NCBI GenBank assembly: GCA_025359885.1
Contig: JANYDG010000062.1
Location: 29,107-93,106 of the forward strand
Reading direction: 5' to 3'
DNA: 64,000 nucleotides
DNA from: Acidobacteriota bacterium
Lineage (GTDB): Bacteria > Acidobacteriota > Terriglobia > Terriglobales > Acidobacteriaceae
In this document: piece after piece, positions 29,046 through 37,101 of the stretch
Numbering within the stretch: position 1 is the first letter of the stretch
Layout of the letters: the number at the start of each line of letters is the position of its first letter
The notes under the pieces: generated by a model
Seen by the model: the letters and a program-made list of their open reading frames with translations, nothing else
Told to the model about the DNA's origin: nothing
Database searches by the model: none
Program-made: the position numbers and the translations under genes

Positions 29046-30869
29046 CTACCCCTCGCACTCCAACTCACGCAGCTTGCGCTCGAGCTGCAGTATCTCCTGG
29101 GAAACGCGGATGTGCTCCATCGAATTGCGGTCCGTGGCCTGACCGACGACTGATCGCTTCTGGCCGATGGTGGAGCGCAGCGCCTGAATCTCCAAATCCC
29201 TGACAATTTCCATGTCCTGCTCGTGGCTGCGGGTGCTCTCACCAGCCTCAAGGAAGACCTTGCGCAGCAGGGTGCGCTGCTCTTCGGTGACGCTGGTGGC
29301 CTCGATGTCCTGGCCTTGCTGGCGAAGGACGAGCTGCTCAAAGAGGCCCGCAGGCAGGTTGCGCAGGATTTCCGTTTCCCAATCGGGTCGAGTCGCCGTG
29401 CGCATTCTCTGGTCAAAGTCGCGCAGGTCGGCGTGAAGCTCCTGGTATTCCGCGGGGGACTTCTGGTCGTTGCAGGCAGCTTCGATAAAAAACCGCTCAA
29501 AGGGCAGGATACCGACCTCGGCGCGGACTTCGACATGATCTTGCCGCTTGAGTGCAGCCTGCCGCAGCTCTTCGCGCAGCACCGCAGAATCAATGCCCAG
29601 CTTCTGCGCGGCATCATGGGCAAATTGATCCCGCTCAAGCTTTTGCGGAATGCGCCGGATATGCGGCAGCAAGTAATTCATTGCCTTGATCTTGGCGTCA
29701 GAGCTGGCGCCGGGAAAGCTCTGCCGGGCTCGCTCGATTAGATAGTCAGACTGACGGCGCGCCGAGCGAATGGCCGCAGCATAAGCCTCGACGCCGCGCT
29801 CGCGGATAAAGCGGTCCGGGTCCAGGCCGTCGTCGAGCGTAACCACCTTGATGGTGAATCCCTCTTCCGTCAGCAGCGCGATCGACTTCTCCGCAGCGTT
29901 GGCGCCGGCCGTATCAGGGTCAAAGTTGACGGCAACGTTGGTCGTCTGGCGGCGAAGCAGCGCGACCTGCATTTCAGTAAAGGCTGTCCCGCTGGTCGCA
30001 ATCACGTTCTGAATGCCGCGCATGTACACCGAAATACAGTCCATCTGCCCCTCGACCAGCAGCGCGAAATCCATCTGCCGCATAGCCGATTTGGCCTTGT
30101 CGAGGTTGAAGAGTACCTGCCCCTTCGAATACAGCGGCGTTTCGGGGGAATTGATGTACTTCGGCCCAGCCTTGTCACCAGTGTCTAAAGTGCGCGCAGT
30201 AAAGGCGATCACCTTGCCCGACTCATTCAAAATTGGAAACATCACGCGCTTGCGGAAGCGGTCGTAGAGGCGGCCCGGAACGGCGTTGCCCTGCTGATCC
30301 TCCGAATCTTTTGAGCTGAAGAGACCGCTGGCGCGCAGCGTTTCGGCGTCTGTCAGAGAAGCGAGCTTGTCGCGCAGGCCATTGAAGTTGTCAGGCGCGT
30401 AACCGATGCGGAAAGTGCGAATTGCCTCAGGCGTCACCCCGCGCCCCGCCAGATATTCGCGAGCCAATGCGCCCTCGGGCGAGGCAAGCTGCTGCTGAAA
30501 CCACGCTGCAGCGGCTTCGTGCAGGTCCAGCAGCTTGCGGCGCTGGCCGGCTTCGGCAGCTTCTTCAGGCGAGTTGTACTCGCGCTTGGGCAGCGGAATG
30601 CCGCTCTTCTGCGCGACCGCACGAACCGCCTCAGGGAAAGTGAGATTCTCTATCTTGCTGACAAAGCTGAAGATATCCCCAGACTGCCCGCACCCGAAGC
30701 AATGGTAGAACTGACGCCCGGCGTGCACCGAAAACGACGGAGACTTCTCCTTGTGGAACGGGCAAAGGCCAGAGTAGTTCTGAGCTCCGGCTTTGCGCAG
30801 GCGGATATAGGTGCCGATGACTTTGACGATGTCGGCTTGCTGCTTCACGGTTTGTGCAAAATCAGCCAT
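29046..30869 (-). CDS. dnaG: DNA primase
   Basis: Makes RNA primers at replication forks. Starting at the ATG at 30869 (MADFAQTVKQQADIVKVIGT) the protein has 607 aa: a CHC2 zinc-binding domain (CPFHKEKSPSFSV ... YHCFGCGQSGDIFSFV), the RNA-polymerase core with YDRFRKRVMFPI and the Toprim motifs (LLVEGQMDCISVY, NFDPDTAGANAA), then a C-terminal DnaB-binding helical domain. An upstream in-frame ATG adds 20 non-conserved residues. No clear ribosome-binding site precedes 30869. The C-terminal 24 residues reappear after the stop codon. Confidence 0.95.
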   Translation of the reverse strand: MADFAQTVKQQADIVKVIGTYIRLRKAGAQNYSGLCPFHKEKSPSFSVHAGRQFYHCFGCGQSGDIFSFVSKIENLTFPEAVRAVAQKSGIPLPKREYNSPEEAAEAGQRRKLLDLHEAAAAWFQQQLASPEGALAREYLAGRGVTPEAIRTFRIGYAPDNFNGLRDKLASLTDAETLRASGLFSSKDSEDQQGNAVPGRLYDRFRKRVMFPILNESGKVIAFTARTLDTGDKAGPKYINSPETPLYSKGQVLFNLDKAKSAMRQMDFALLVEGQMDCISVYMRGIQNVIATSGTAFTEMQVALLRRQTTNVAVNFDPDTAGANAAEKSIALLTEEGFTIKVVTLDDGLDPDRFIRERGVEAYAAAIRSARRQSDYLIERARQSFPGASSDAKIKAMNYLLPHIRRIPQKLERDQFAHDAAQKLGIDSAVLREELRQAALKRQDHVEVRAEVGILPFERFFIEAACNDQKSPAEYQELHADLRDFDQRMRTATRPDWETEILRNLPAGLFEQLVLRQQGQDIEATSVTEEQRTLLRKVFLEAGESTRSHEQDMEIVRDLEIQALRSTIGQKRSVVGQATDRNSMEHIRVSQEILQLERKLRELECEG

Positions 30870-31008
30870 GGTAGGAAAATCTGAAAAACTGGCAGGCTCC
30901 GGGTCTGTCTTCAGCATAGACGCATCCATTGCGCACAGCCAACGATTCCCCAGTCCGCCGGGTTATGCTCGGAATCAGGATCATGAGACAACGAGATGAC
31001 TCGACCCA

Positions 31009-31944
31009 ATGAATAGATCGGTTTCACATTTGGGTGCGATCGGGTTTGCGCTGGCAGGGTTTACGTTCTGGGTCCTCGCAGACACCTGCATCAAGCTGGT
31101 CGGGCAGTCCGGACTACCGGCGTATGAAATGGTCGCGTTCCTCGGCCTCTTCATGGCCATCTGCCTCGCGGCCTATGCTGTGGTCCGTGGCCAGGCGCGG
31201 GTGCTGGTGCCGCACCGGCTCGACCGGCAACTGCTGCGGGCCTGTCTCGATATGGCGAACAACGTCTGCGTCGTCGTAGCGCTCCGCCATCTTTCGCTGA
31301 CCATGTTCTACATCTTGATCTTTACGGCACCGATGACGATTTCGCTGCTGTCCGCGTTCTTTCTGGGCGAGAGCCTGCCGTGGAAGCGCGCGTTGGCAAT
31401 TGCCGCTGGCTTTGCCGGCGTAGTCGTCGCAGTCAACCCCTTTGGCATCGGTCTCTCCGGAAAGACGAGCGATTGGGACTGGATCGGCCTCAGCGCATGC
31501 CTGGTCTGCGTCGCCTGCTTTTCCGTGAACATGGTGTGGTCGCGCGTCCTCACCCGCACCGAGCGGCCAGAAAGCCTGGCATTCTTCTCCGGCCTGGTGA
31601 CCTCCGCCATGGGCTTTCTGTGGATGCTCGTAGCCAGAGCCGGCAGCATTGGCGGGCAGGGCGCCAGTCCGTTGACCCCACCGCTGCTGCTGGGTCTCTT
31701 TGGAATGGGCATGTTCTGCGCGCTCGGGACGCTCTGCTTTTACATCGCCGTCAAGCACACCTCGGCAGCGAACGTTTCGCAGTATCACTACACCCAGCTG
31801 ATTACCGGCACACTGGTCACCTACCTGGTGTGGCACACCCAACCGGGCCTCTTCGTTCTGCTCGGCGGCGCTCTCATCTTCGGCTCAGGCATCTACATCG
31901 CCCTCGGTGCCCGCGAAGTCGTCCCCCTCACCGAGGGAAGCTAG
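31009..31944 (+). CDS. EamA/DMT-family transporter
   Basis: The 311-aa integral membrane protein has ten predicted helices in two EamA repeats, with the characteristic LYILIFTAPMTISLLSAFFLGE-type segment (here FYILIFTAPMTIS, ALLSAFFLGESLPWKR) at the end of the first half and a similar TLITGTLVTYLVW near the end of the second. Such DMT proteins export metabolites or amino acids; the substrate cannot be told. It is divergent from dnaG and ends 68 nt before the HicB gene. Confidence 0.88.
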   Translation: MNRSVSHLGAIGFALAGFTFWVLADTCIKLVGQSGLPAYEMVAFLGLFMAICLAAYAVVRGQARVLVPHRLDRQLLRACLDMANNVCVVVALRHLSLTMFYILIFTAPMTISLLSAFFLGESLPWKRALAIAAGFAGVVVAVNPFGIGLSGKTSDWDWIGLSACLVCVACFSVNMVWSRVLTRTERPESLAFFSGLVTSAMGFLWMLVARAGSIGGQGASPLTPPLLLGLFGMGMFCALGTLCFYIAVKHTSAANVSQYHYTQLITGTLVTYLVWHTQPGLFVLLGGALIFGSGIYIALGAREVVPLTEGS

Positions 31945-32012
31945 TTGAATTCCCGACTTGTTGGGAAAATCGTTGAGATGGAGCACTGCGTCAGAATGGG
32001 GACAATTCTTTG

Positions 32013-32222
32013 ATGAGCGAGATTAACTTTGAAGTACGGGAAGACGAGGCAGACGGCAGCTACACCGCCAACGCTCTCGGCTACGGCATCCATACCCAGG
32101 GCGAAACCCTCGAAGAACTGCGGGCAATGGCCAAGGATGCCGTGCAGTGCTATTTCGATGAGTCCATGGAAGCTCCCAAGGTCATCAGGCTCCATTTTGT
32201 TCGCGATGAAGTCCTCGCCTGA
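32013..32222 (+). CDS. hicB: HicB-like antitoxin
   Basis: A 69-aa protein with the HicB partial RNase H-like fold: FEVREDEADGSYTANALGYGIHTQGETLEELRAMAKDAVQCYF, matching the antitoxin domain. It stops shortly after this domain and has no C-terminal DNA-binding module, so autoregulation by this protein alone is unlikely. The gene overlaps the HicA-type gene that follows; the ATG at 32013 follows an adjacent in-frame TTG. Confidence 0.85.
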   Translation: MSEINFEVREDEADGSYTANALGYGIHTQGETLEELRAMAKDAVQCYFDESMEAPKVIRLHFVRDEVLA

Positions 32223-32433
32223 TGAGGCTGCCTGCGATATTGACGGACCACAGTTGGCAAAAGACCTTGCTGTCTCGGGCTACGAGACCACCCGGCAAAG
32301 AGGTTCGCATGTGCGTCTCACCACCGAGCGCGATGGGCAAAACCACGAAGTTATTCCATGGCACCATCCAATCAAGACCGGAACACTGGCTGGCATCCTC
32401 AAGCATATTGCCGCAAACCATTGGCTGACATGA
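32206..32433 (+). CDS. hicA: HicA-like mRNA interferase toxin
   Basis: 75 aa with the double-stranded-RNA-binding-like HicA core: GPQLAKDLAVSGYETTRQRGSHVRLTT, where the His in RGSHVRL is the catalytic residue, then HEVIPWHHPIKTGTLAGILKHI. The ATG at 32206 lies 17 nt inside the end of hicB in another frame. The order hicB-hicA is the reverse of the classical one. The toxin would cleave mRNA and be neutralised by HicB. Confidence 0.85.
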   Translation: MKSSPDEAACDIDGPQLAKDLAVSGYETTRQRGSHVRLTTERDGQNHEVIPWHHPIKTGTLAGILKHIAANHWLT

Positions 32434-32527
32434 GAGGCCCTTCTGAAAATGCTCAACCGGTAATAGACCTGCAACATTCGCAAGCATTTCAGTCAAGGCC
32501 TGATAATCCGTTATCTCTCCCTGCCGA

Positions 32528-33661
32528 TTATCGTTGCGCAGTCCCCGACATCAACTCCACAAACATTCTCTGGAATCGCGGCAGGTCCAAATCCAGTTGC
32601 GCGTGCACCTTCTGCAGCTCAGTTGCCGGTCGCAGCTGGTCGGTCCAGGTAAGCGTGTTGCCGTAGCTCGGGCCGTGGCTCAGGTCAACGTCCATCAGCA
32701 CCTGCTTTTCCCGGGTGATCAGGGTGGGCTCAAGCCACGCGCAGGCAGCAAGTTCGTCCCAAAGGTAATAGCGCTCCTGGGAGTATTGGGCGATGTACTG
32801 GGCCGCGTAGTTGGTCGGCACCTTGGCGGCGACAGTGATCTGGTCGAGCATTTCCTTTGTAAACATCGCCTTGATGGAGACATCCACCGTCGTCACATCG
32901 ATGCGTGGCCAGGCGGCGCGGAGCACGATGTGCGCAGCCTCGGGGTCAAACCAGAAGTTGAATTCGTGCCGGGGGCTCTCGGCGAACTCCGGATCGGTCG
33001 TCTCGGGGTTGAGGCTGCCGCCCATGACCACCAGCCCCTGTGTCAGAGCGGCAAAGTCAGGGTCGATGCGAACGGCGAGGGCGATGTTCGTCAAAGGGCC
33101 GGCGGCGTAGACGGTGACCTGATGCGGGTGCGAGTGAACCTCGCGGATGAGGAAGTGGACGGCGTCTTCTGCAACAGGCTTGGTCGTCGGCGCACCCTCG
33201 GGCATCGGCGGAATCTCATAAGCGCCGTGCGTCTTCTGGTAAATGACTGAGGCTTTGCCCGCCGGGCCTCGTTCTGGCTGCCCCGTCGCGGAAAGATTTG
33301 TCGGTCCGCCACCCCACGCCCCGAGCCAGCTCACGTTGCCCGAGAGCTGGGCATCAATCGCCGTCTCCTGCTGGGTGCGAACAAGCGGAAAGACCGCTCC
33401 CTGTGCAACCGGAACATCGGTGCGGTGGAGCAGCTCAAGCATGCGCAGCGTGTGCTGGGTTTCTTCGTCCCGCCAGGCATTGCCGGTCACCATGGTGATG
33501 CCCAGCACCTGCACGTTGGGCGCCTGCAGCAGGGCAATCATCGCCATCTGGTTAGAACCGCCGGGGCCGGATCCATCCTGATCAATGAGTACGAGGCGCT
33601 TCTGTGCCGATGCGGGGAGGACAAGGGCAAGAGCTAAAAATACTGGAAATATCGAGCGCAT
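32528..33661 (-). CDS. Secreted nucleoside hydrolase-like protein with altered metal motif
   Basis: A 377-aa member of the inosine/uridine-preferring nucleoside hydrolase family with a signal peptide (about residues 1-19). Family features: VLGITMVTGNAWRDEE, YAAGPLTNIALAVRIDPDF, LVVMGGS, EFNFWFDPEAAHIVL, and WDELAACAWLEP near the end. The N-terminal Ca2+ signature, normally DxDxxxDD, reads DQDGSGPGGSNQ (27-38): the last two Asp are missing and the loop is longer. Either metal binding is rearranged or the substrate differs. Nucleoside salvage outside the cytoplasm is the usual role. Confidence 0.82.
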   Translation of the reverse strand: MRSIFPVFLALALVLPASAQKRLVLIDQDGSGPGGSNQMAMIALLQAPNVQVLGITMVTGNAWRDEETQHTLRMLELLHRTDVPVAQGAVFPLVRTQQETAIDAQLSGNVSWLGAWGGGPTNLSATGQPERGPAGKASVIYQKTHGAYEIPPMPEGAPTTKPVAEDAVHFLIREVHSHPHQVTVYAAGPLTNIALAVRIDPDFAALTQGLVVMGGSLNPETTDPEFAESPRHEFNFWFDPEAAHIVLRAAWPRIDVTTVDVSIKAMFTKEMLDQITVAAKVPTNYAAQYIAQYSQERYYLWDELAACAWLEPTLITREKQVLMDVDLSHGPSYGNTLTWTDQLRPATELQKVHAQLDLDLPRFQRMFVELMSGTAQR

Positions 33662-33706
33662 GGCGGGTATTGTCGCATAGACGCAGGGCCCTGCGAGGGC
33701 GGATTT

Positions 33707-35371
33707 TCAGAGTTTGGGGTAGGGGAGACTCTGCAGCTGGTGTATTGCTTCTGCGGCGCGGGCCCGCAGTTGGACCAGTTCGGCGGCCGGCTTTTTGTTG
33801 AGCGAAGCGTAGGGCATCTGGAGGCGGAAGTTTGAGGCCAGCACAGGCTGATTGCGTTCGAGAAATGTCCAGTAAAGAGCGGTAAACGGGCAGGAATCAG
33901 GGCCAGTCGAACGTTTGGGGTCGAACTGGCAGTGGCCGCAGTAATTGGACATGCGGTGAATATAGGCCGCCCCCGAAACGTACGGCTTGGTCGCGGTGAG
34001 GCCTCCGTCAGCGTACGTCGCCATGCCGAGCACGTTGGTTTCGACGACCCAGTCGTAGGCGTCAATGTAGGCGATCCAGAACCAGTCCGTAAGCTGGCGA
34101 GGAGAGAAGCCGCACAGGGTAGCAAGGTTCGAGAGGACCATAAGGCGGGTGATGTGGTGCGACCAGCCCTCTTCGATCACCTGGGCGACAACCGTGTCGA
34201 TACAGTGAAGGCCCGACTTCGCCCCCCAATAAACGGCCGGGAGAGGAAGCTCAGCGCTCAGGGCAGAGGGCGTGGCTCCGATGTCGGAGGAGGATAGATT
34301 TGGCGCTCCGGTGCCTTGGGTGGCATTTTCCTGGAGGACGGAAACGAGCCGGTAGCCATCCGTCTCGCGGTGCAGGTGGCGCATGAATTCGCGCCAGCCA
34401 AGGAGTTGACGGATGAATCCCTCGGCGCTGGCAAGGGGGATTGCACCACTCCCGGCGGCCTGTTCAACGTCGCGGATCAGGTCAGCAGGCAGCAGGCGGC
34501 TAAGGTTGATCAGTGGCGAGGTGCGGCTGTGAAAGAGCTGCAGATGGTCGTCGCGCATCGCGTCTTCAAAGGGTCCGAAGTGGGGTAGCAGATGCTGCAC
34601 GGCAAATTGCCATTGCTGGTCCGCTTGCTGCTGGGTTACTGGCAGGCAAAAGTTGTCGCTTGACCCGAAGTGGTTGGGGTAGTGTTCCTCGACCAGTGAG
34701 ATGACTTCCAGGGTGAGCTCGTCAGGCAGAAACTCGGGCGGGATGGGCACCGGCAACTCGTCGCGAAAGGGCTTGCGGTTCTCGCTGTCAAACGAGAATT
34801 TGCCGCCATGGGGCCTCGAACCCTCCATGAGGATCTTCGTTTGCTGGCGCATGGAGCGGTAGAAGCGGTCCATGACGTAGCTTCGGCCCACTCGATAGGG
34901 GCCAAAGACCTGGGCAAAGTCCTCGGCGGTGGAGAGCCACGTCGTGTCGAGCACTAGGCGCAGGCGAAGGCCTTGTTCCTGGGCAAACGCGAGGTCGAGG
35001 CGGAGTTCGCGCTCAGCCGGCTCGGGGACGACGATTTCGGGCAGGTTATGCTTGCGCTGCAGGTGCAGAAGAGCTTCGCCATAGGTGTGGTCGGTGAGGT
35101 GGTAAATGACCTTGCAGCCGCGGTTCGCCTGCTCCAGCGCAAAGTGGCGCATGTTGGCGAGCAGCAGGACAAGCTTTTTCTTGTGGTACGCGCGACGGTT
35201 GCCCTTCGCCCGCGACTCGATGAGGAGGACTCCGGTTGCAGAGGCAGGCTGCTCGGTAAGCGGGCCGGTGCGGTCGGTAAGGCGGTCATAAGGGACGTAA
35301 ATCCAGCGCCGTCCGGGAATCTCTGCGGGGTTGGGGGCTGCGGGCTGGATGCGGTCGCGAAAGGAAGCCAT
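33707..35371 (-). CDS. Cryptochrome/photolyase-related (FeS-BCP type) protein
   Basis: A 554-aa member of the deoxyribodipyrimidine photolyase-related family (PhrB-like). The N-terminal Rossmann part begins RRWIYVPYDRLTDRTGPL; the C-terminal FAD domain has FEDAMRDDHLQLFHSRTSPLINLSRLLP, GFIRQLLGWREFMRHLH, and WSHHITRLMVLSNLATLCGFSPRQLTDWFWIAYIDAYDWVVETNVLGMATYADGG split over several blocks. The segment MSNYCGHCQFDP ... GPDSCPFTALYW supplies clustered cysteines for the 4Fe-4S cluster of this group. Likely repairs (6-4) photoproducts with light. Start chosen at the ATG at 35371 because the conserved part begins soon after. Confidence 0.9.
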   Translation of the reverse strand: MASFRDRIQPAAPNPAEIPGRRWIYVPYDRLTDRTGPLTEQPASATGVLLIESRAKGNRRAYHKKKLVLLLANMRHFALEQANRGCKVIYHLTDHTYGEALLHLQRKHNLPEIVVPEPAERELRLDLAFAQEQGLRLRLVLDTTWLSTAEDFAQVFGPYRVGRSYVMDRFYRSMRQQTKILMEGSRPHGGKFSFDSENRKPFRDELPVPIPPEFLPDELTLEVISLVEEHYPNHFGSSDNFCLPVTQQQADQQWQFAVQHLLPHFGPFEDAMRDDHLQLFHSRTSPLINLSRLLPADLIRDVEQAAGSGAIPLASAEGFIRQLLGWREFMRHLHRETDGYRLVSVLQENATQGTGAPNLSSSDIGATPSALSAELPLPAVYWGAKSGLHCIDTVVAQVIEEGWSHHITRLMVLSNLATLCGFSPRQLTDWFWIAYIDAYDWVVETNVLGMATYADGGLTATKPYVSGAAYIHRMSNYCGHCQFDPKRSTGPDSCPFTALYWTFLERNQPVLASNFRLQMPYASLNKKPAAELVQLRARAAEAIHQLQSLPYPKL

Positions 35372-35716
35372 ACCTCTGATTTTGCTTGAGCGACAGTGCC
35401 GTGCGGTGTGGGAGTTCGGAATCAGGATTGATACGGCTACAGCATATTCAGCAATGGCGGAAAGCGAAACAAGTGTGCCCCTTGGATTTTTCATTGAGAA
35501 AAATCCAACCTCGCGAAAACGAGAGCTTTCGTAGAATTCCTGAAAATGCCTTGGGGTGGGCGGTTTCGATGGCTGCATGTCGGTTCGCAGGACTTGACCG
35601 GCTCGAATCGTTCGAAGAATCGCGAAGGAAGATCCTGATGAGTGCTATCGGCACCAGCCAAAATCCATAGACACTGAAGACGTCGCCGGGTAGTTCAGAG
35701 TTTCAGGCGTATCGCG
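35372..35716. other. Intergenic stretch containing a dispersed palindromic element
   Basis: No gene is supported here. The stretch holds copy A of the dispersed ~108-bp element (35442-35549) and otherwise non-descript sequence up to the frameshifted gene at 35717. The photolyase promoter should lie next to or within it. Confidence 0.5.
35442..35549. repeat. Dispersed palindromic element, copy A
   Basis: 108 bp with ends GCATATTCAGCAAT and ATTCCTGAAAATGC (imperfect inverted repeats) and a central perfect hairpin at 35482-35508: TTGGATTTTTC, loop ATTGA, GAAAAATCCAA. Sister copies lie at 43615, 51919 and 57047. This is the copy that sits upstream of a gene (photolyase). Confidence 0.8.
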
Positions 35717-36061
35717 ATGAGAGCGCCGACGCCGCCCGCGCTGGTGGTCCAGGTAGGCAAAACTGAGCTGCGCTACCACCTGCGCAACATTGAAGACCTG
35801 CACTCCAAGTTGAAGGCTCACGGAGATTGGATGCTGCTTGGCAGCGCCGACGAAGGGAAAGATGCTGCTCAAGGGACGTGGAAGGCTGGGGACGTTCGGC
35901 CGAAAACCCTGTCGGCGGCTGGTACGGGCTAAAAAAGGAACTGCGCGGACGCTTCGGGATGTATGTGCCGCCAGTGCCGAAAGAGCTGGGACTGGCCGAA
36001 GTCGAGGCCAATCCGCGCAACAACCGCATGCGGGCGATCGAGGCGATTCCCAGGGCCCTGA
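35717..36061 (+). pseudogene. Frameshifted small conserved-type protein gene
   Basis: Two reading frames together make one plausible protein: ALVVQVGKTELRYHLRNIED and LKAHGDWMLLGSADEGKDAA in the first frame, then VEGWGRSAENPVGGWYGLKK and ELRGRFGMYVPP with LGLAEVEANPRNNRMR in the second. The switch is near 35879, where ACGTGG would need one extra G (ACGGTGG) to read Gly-Thr-Val-Glu-Gly-Trp continuously. The second frame then runs without a stop into the acyltransferase region, so the right end is approximate. The family name is unknown to me. A sequencing error is an alternative to a true mutation. Confidence 0.6.
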
Positions 36062-36131
36062 TTGAAATTCGCGAACAGCAAACCCTTCCCTTCGTTCAGG
36101 ATGACAAATCAAAACAAACCGACCACGTAAA

Positions 36132-36914
36132 TCAAACCGACAGATCGCCATTTCCCCCGGCCGTACCCTGCGGCCCCACGATGGCGCCTTCCGCTAACTG
36201 CGTCCCAGCCAGCACGACCGTGTGAGCGCCGACCCTGGCTTTTGCGCCGATAGTCGTCGGGGCAAAGATGACCTTGTCATAGTCATGCTCGTCATGCGTG
36301 TGGGAGTAGACCCGCGCATAGGTGCCGATCACGGCTCCCTGGCCAAGGGTAATCTGTGCGCGGTCATCGAGCAGGGCGCGATGCCGAATCATGACCCCGT
36401 CGCCAATCGAGAGGTTGTAGCCGTAGGTCAGTTCGACGCCGTGGTCAATGCGCACGCCCTTGCCCATGTGCGCAAAGAGATGGTGCCCCAGCATGCAGCG
36501 GAAACGGATGCCGAGCCAGTGATTCAGCCCAATCGGCGAACGGTCAAACATCTGCCAAAACCAAAGTAGAGGTTTGCTGCGGGCAAAGCGTTCCGGGTCA
36601 ACATCGGCATAGTGCTGCGCCTCGAGCGTGATGTTGCCGGGGTCAAGCGAAAGCTGCAGCACGTTCAGGGGCAGTTCGCTGGTCAGGGTAAAGTTGAGTT
36701 TGCCGCCGTGCGGCCGCCCCAGGTAGAGCTGGAAAAGCTGGTCGCGCACAATCTCAGCCCGGCGCTCAGCAGCCTGGTGCCGTGTGAATTCCTCGTCAAG
36801 AAAACCAAGCCAGCGGCGGTAAAGCTCTTCAGCCTCGGGCTGCGGCTGCAGGGCGCGGGCGGAGCGTACAGTGGAAAGGTTGGCGGCTTTGGATGCTTCG
36901 ACGTTGAGAGCCAT
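36132..36914 (-). CDS. Hexapeptide-repeat acyltransferase
   Basis: The 260-aa protein has an alpha-helical N-terminal half (residues 1-140) and a left-handed beta-helix C-terminal half with isoleucine-patch turns (LSIGDGVMIRHRALLDDRAQITLGQG, VIGTYARVYSHTHDEHDYDK, TTIGAKARVGAHTVVLAG). The SHTHD segment supplies the His common to the active sites of LacA/CAT-like acetyltransferases. No signal peptide. The acceptor, perhaps a sugar or lipid, is unknown. The ATG at 36914 is favoured over 36956 because only non-conserved residues precede it. Confidence 0.82.
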   Translation of the reverse strand: MALNVEASKAANLSTVRSARALQPQPEAEELYRRWLGFLDEEFTRHQAAERRAEIVRDQLFQLYLGRPHGGKLNFTLTSELPLNVLQLSLDPGNITLEAQHYADVDPERFARSKPLLWFWQMFDRSPIGLNHWLGIRFRCMLGHHLFAHMGKGVRIDHGVELTYGYNLSIGDGVMIRHRALLDDRAQITLGQGAVIGTYARVYSHTHDEHDYDKVIFAPTTIGAKARVGAHTVVLAGTQLAEGAIVGPQGTAGGNGDLSV

Positions 36915-37101
36915 ATATCTATAGGACGATACACCGGGGTGCAAGGATGCGAGCATGGAATTGGTTCAATCAAGGCGGCAATCGCGCACAGAGAAAGATT
37001 TCTGTTAACCAAACTCAGAGCTGATTCGTTGTATGGGCAGAGGGCTGAAAGCGGCTTCACTCGCTAGCCGAAGATTAGCCAGGATTCTGAGGAGACCTGC
37101 A

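Noticed and set aside
27950..29638. 562-codon minus-strand reading frame
   Set aside because: It is the antisense of the NHL/ASH gene fused to an off-frame of dnaG. Composition is Ser/Arg/Cys-rich without domain signal, and both genes under it are well supported.
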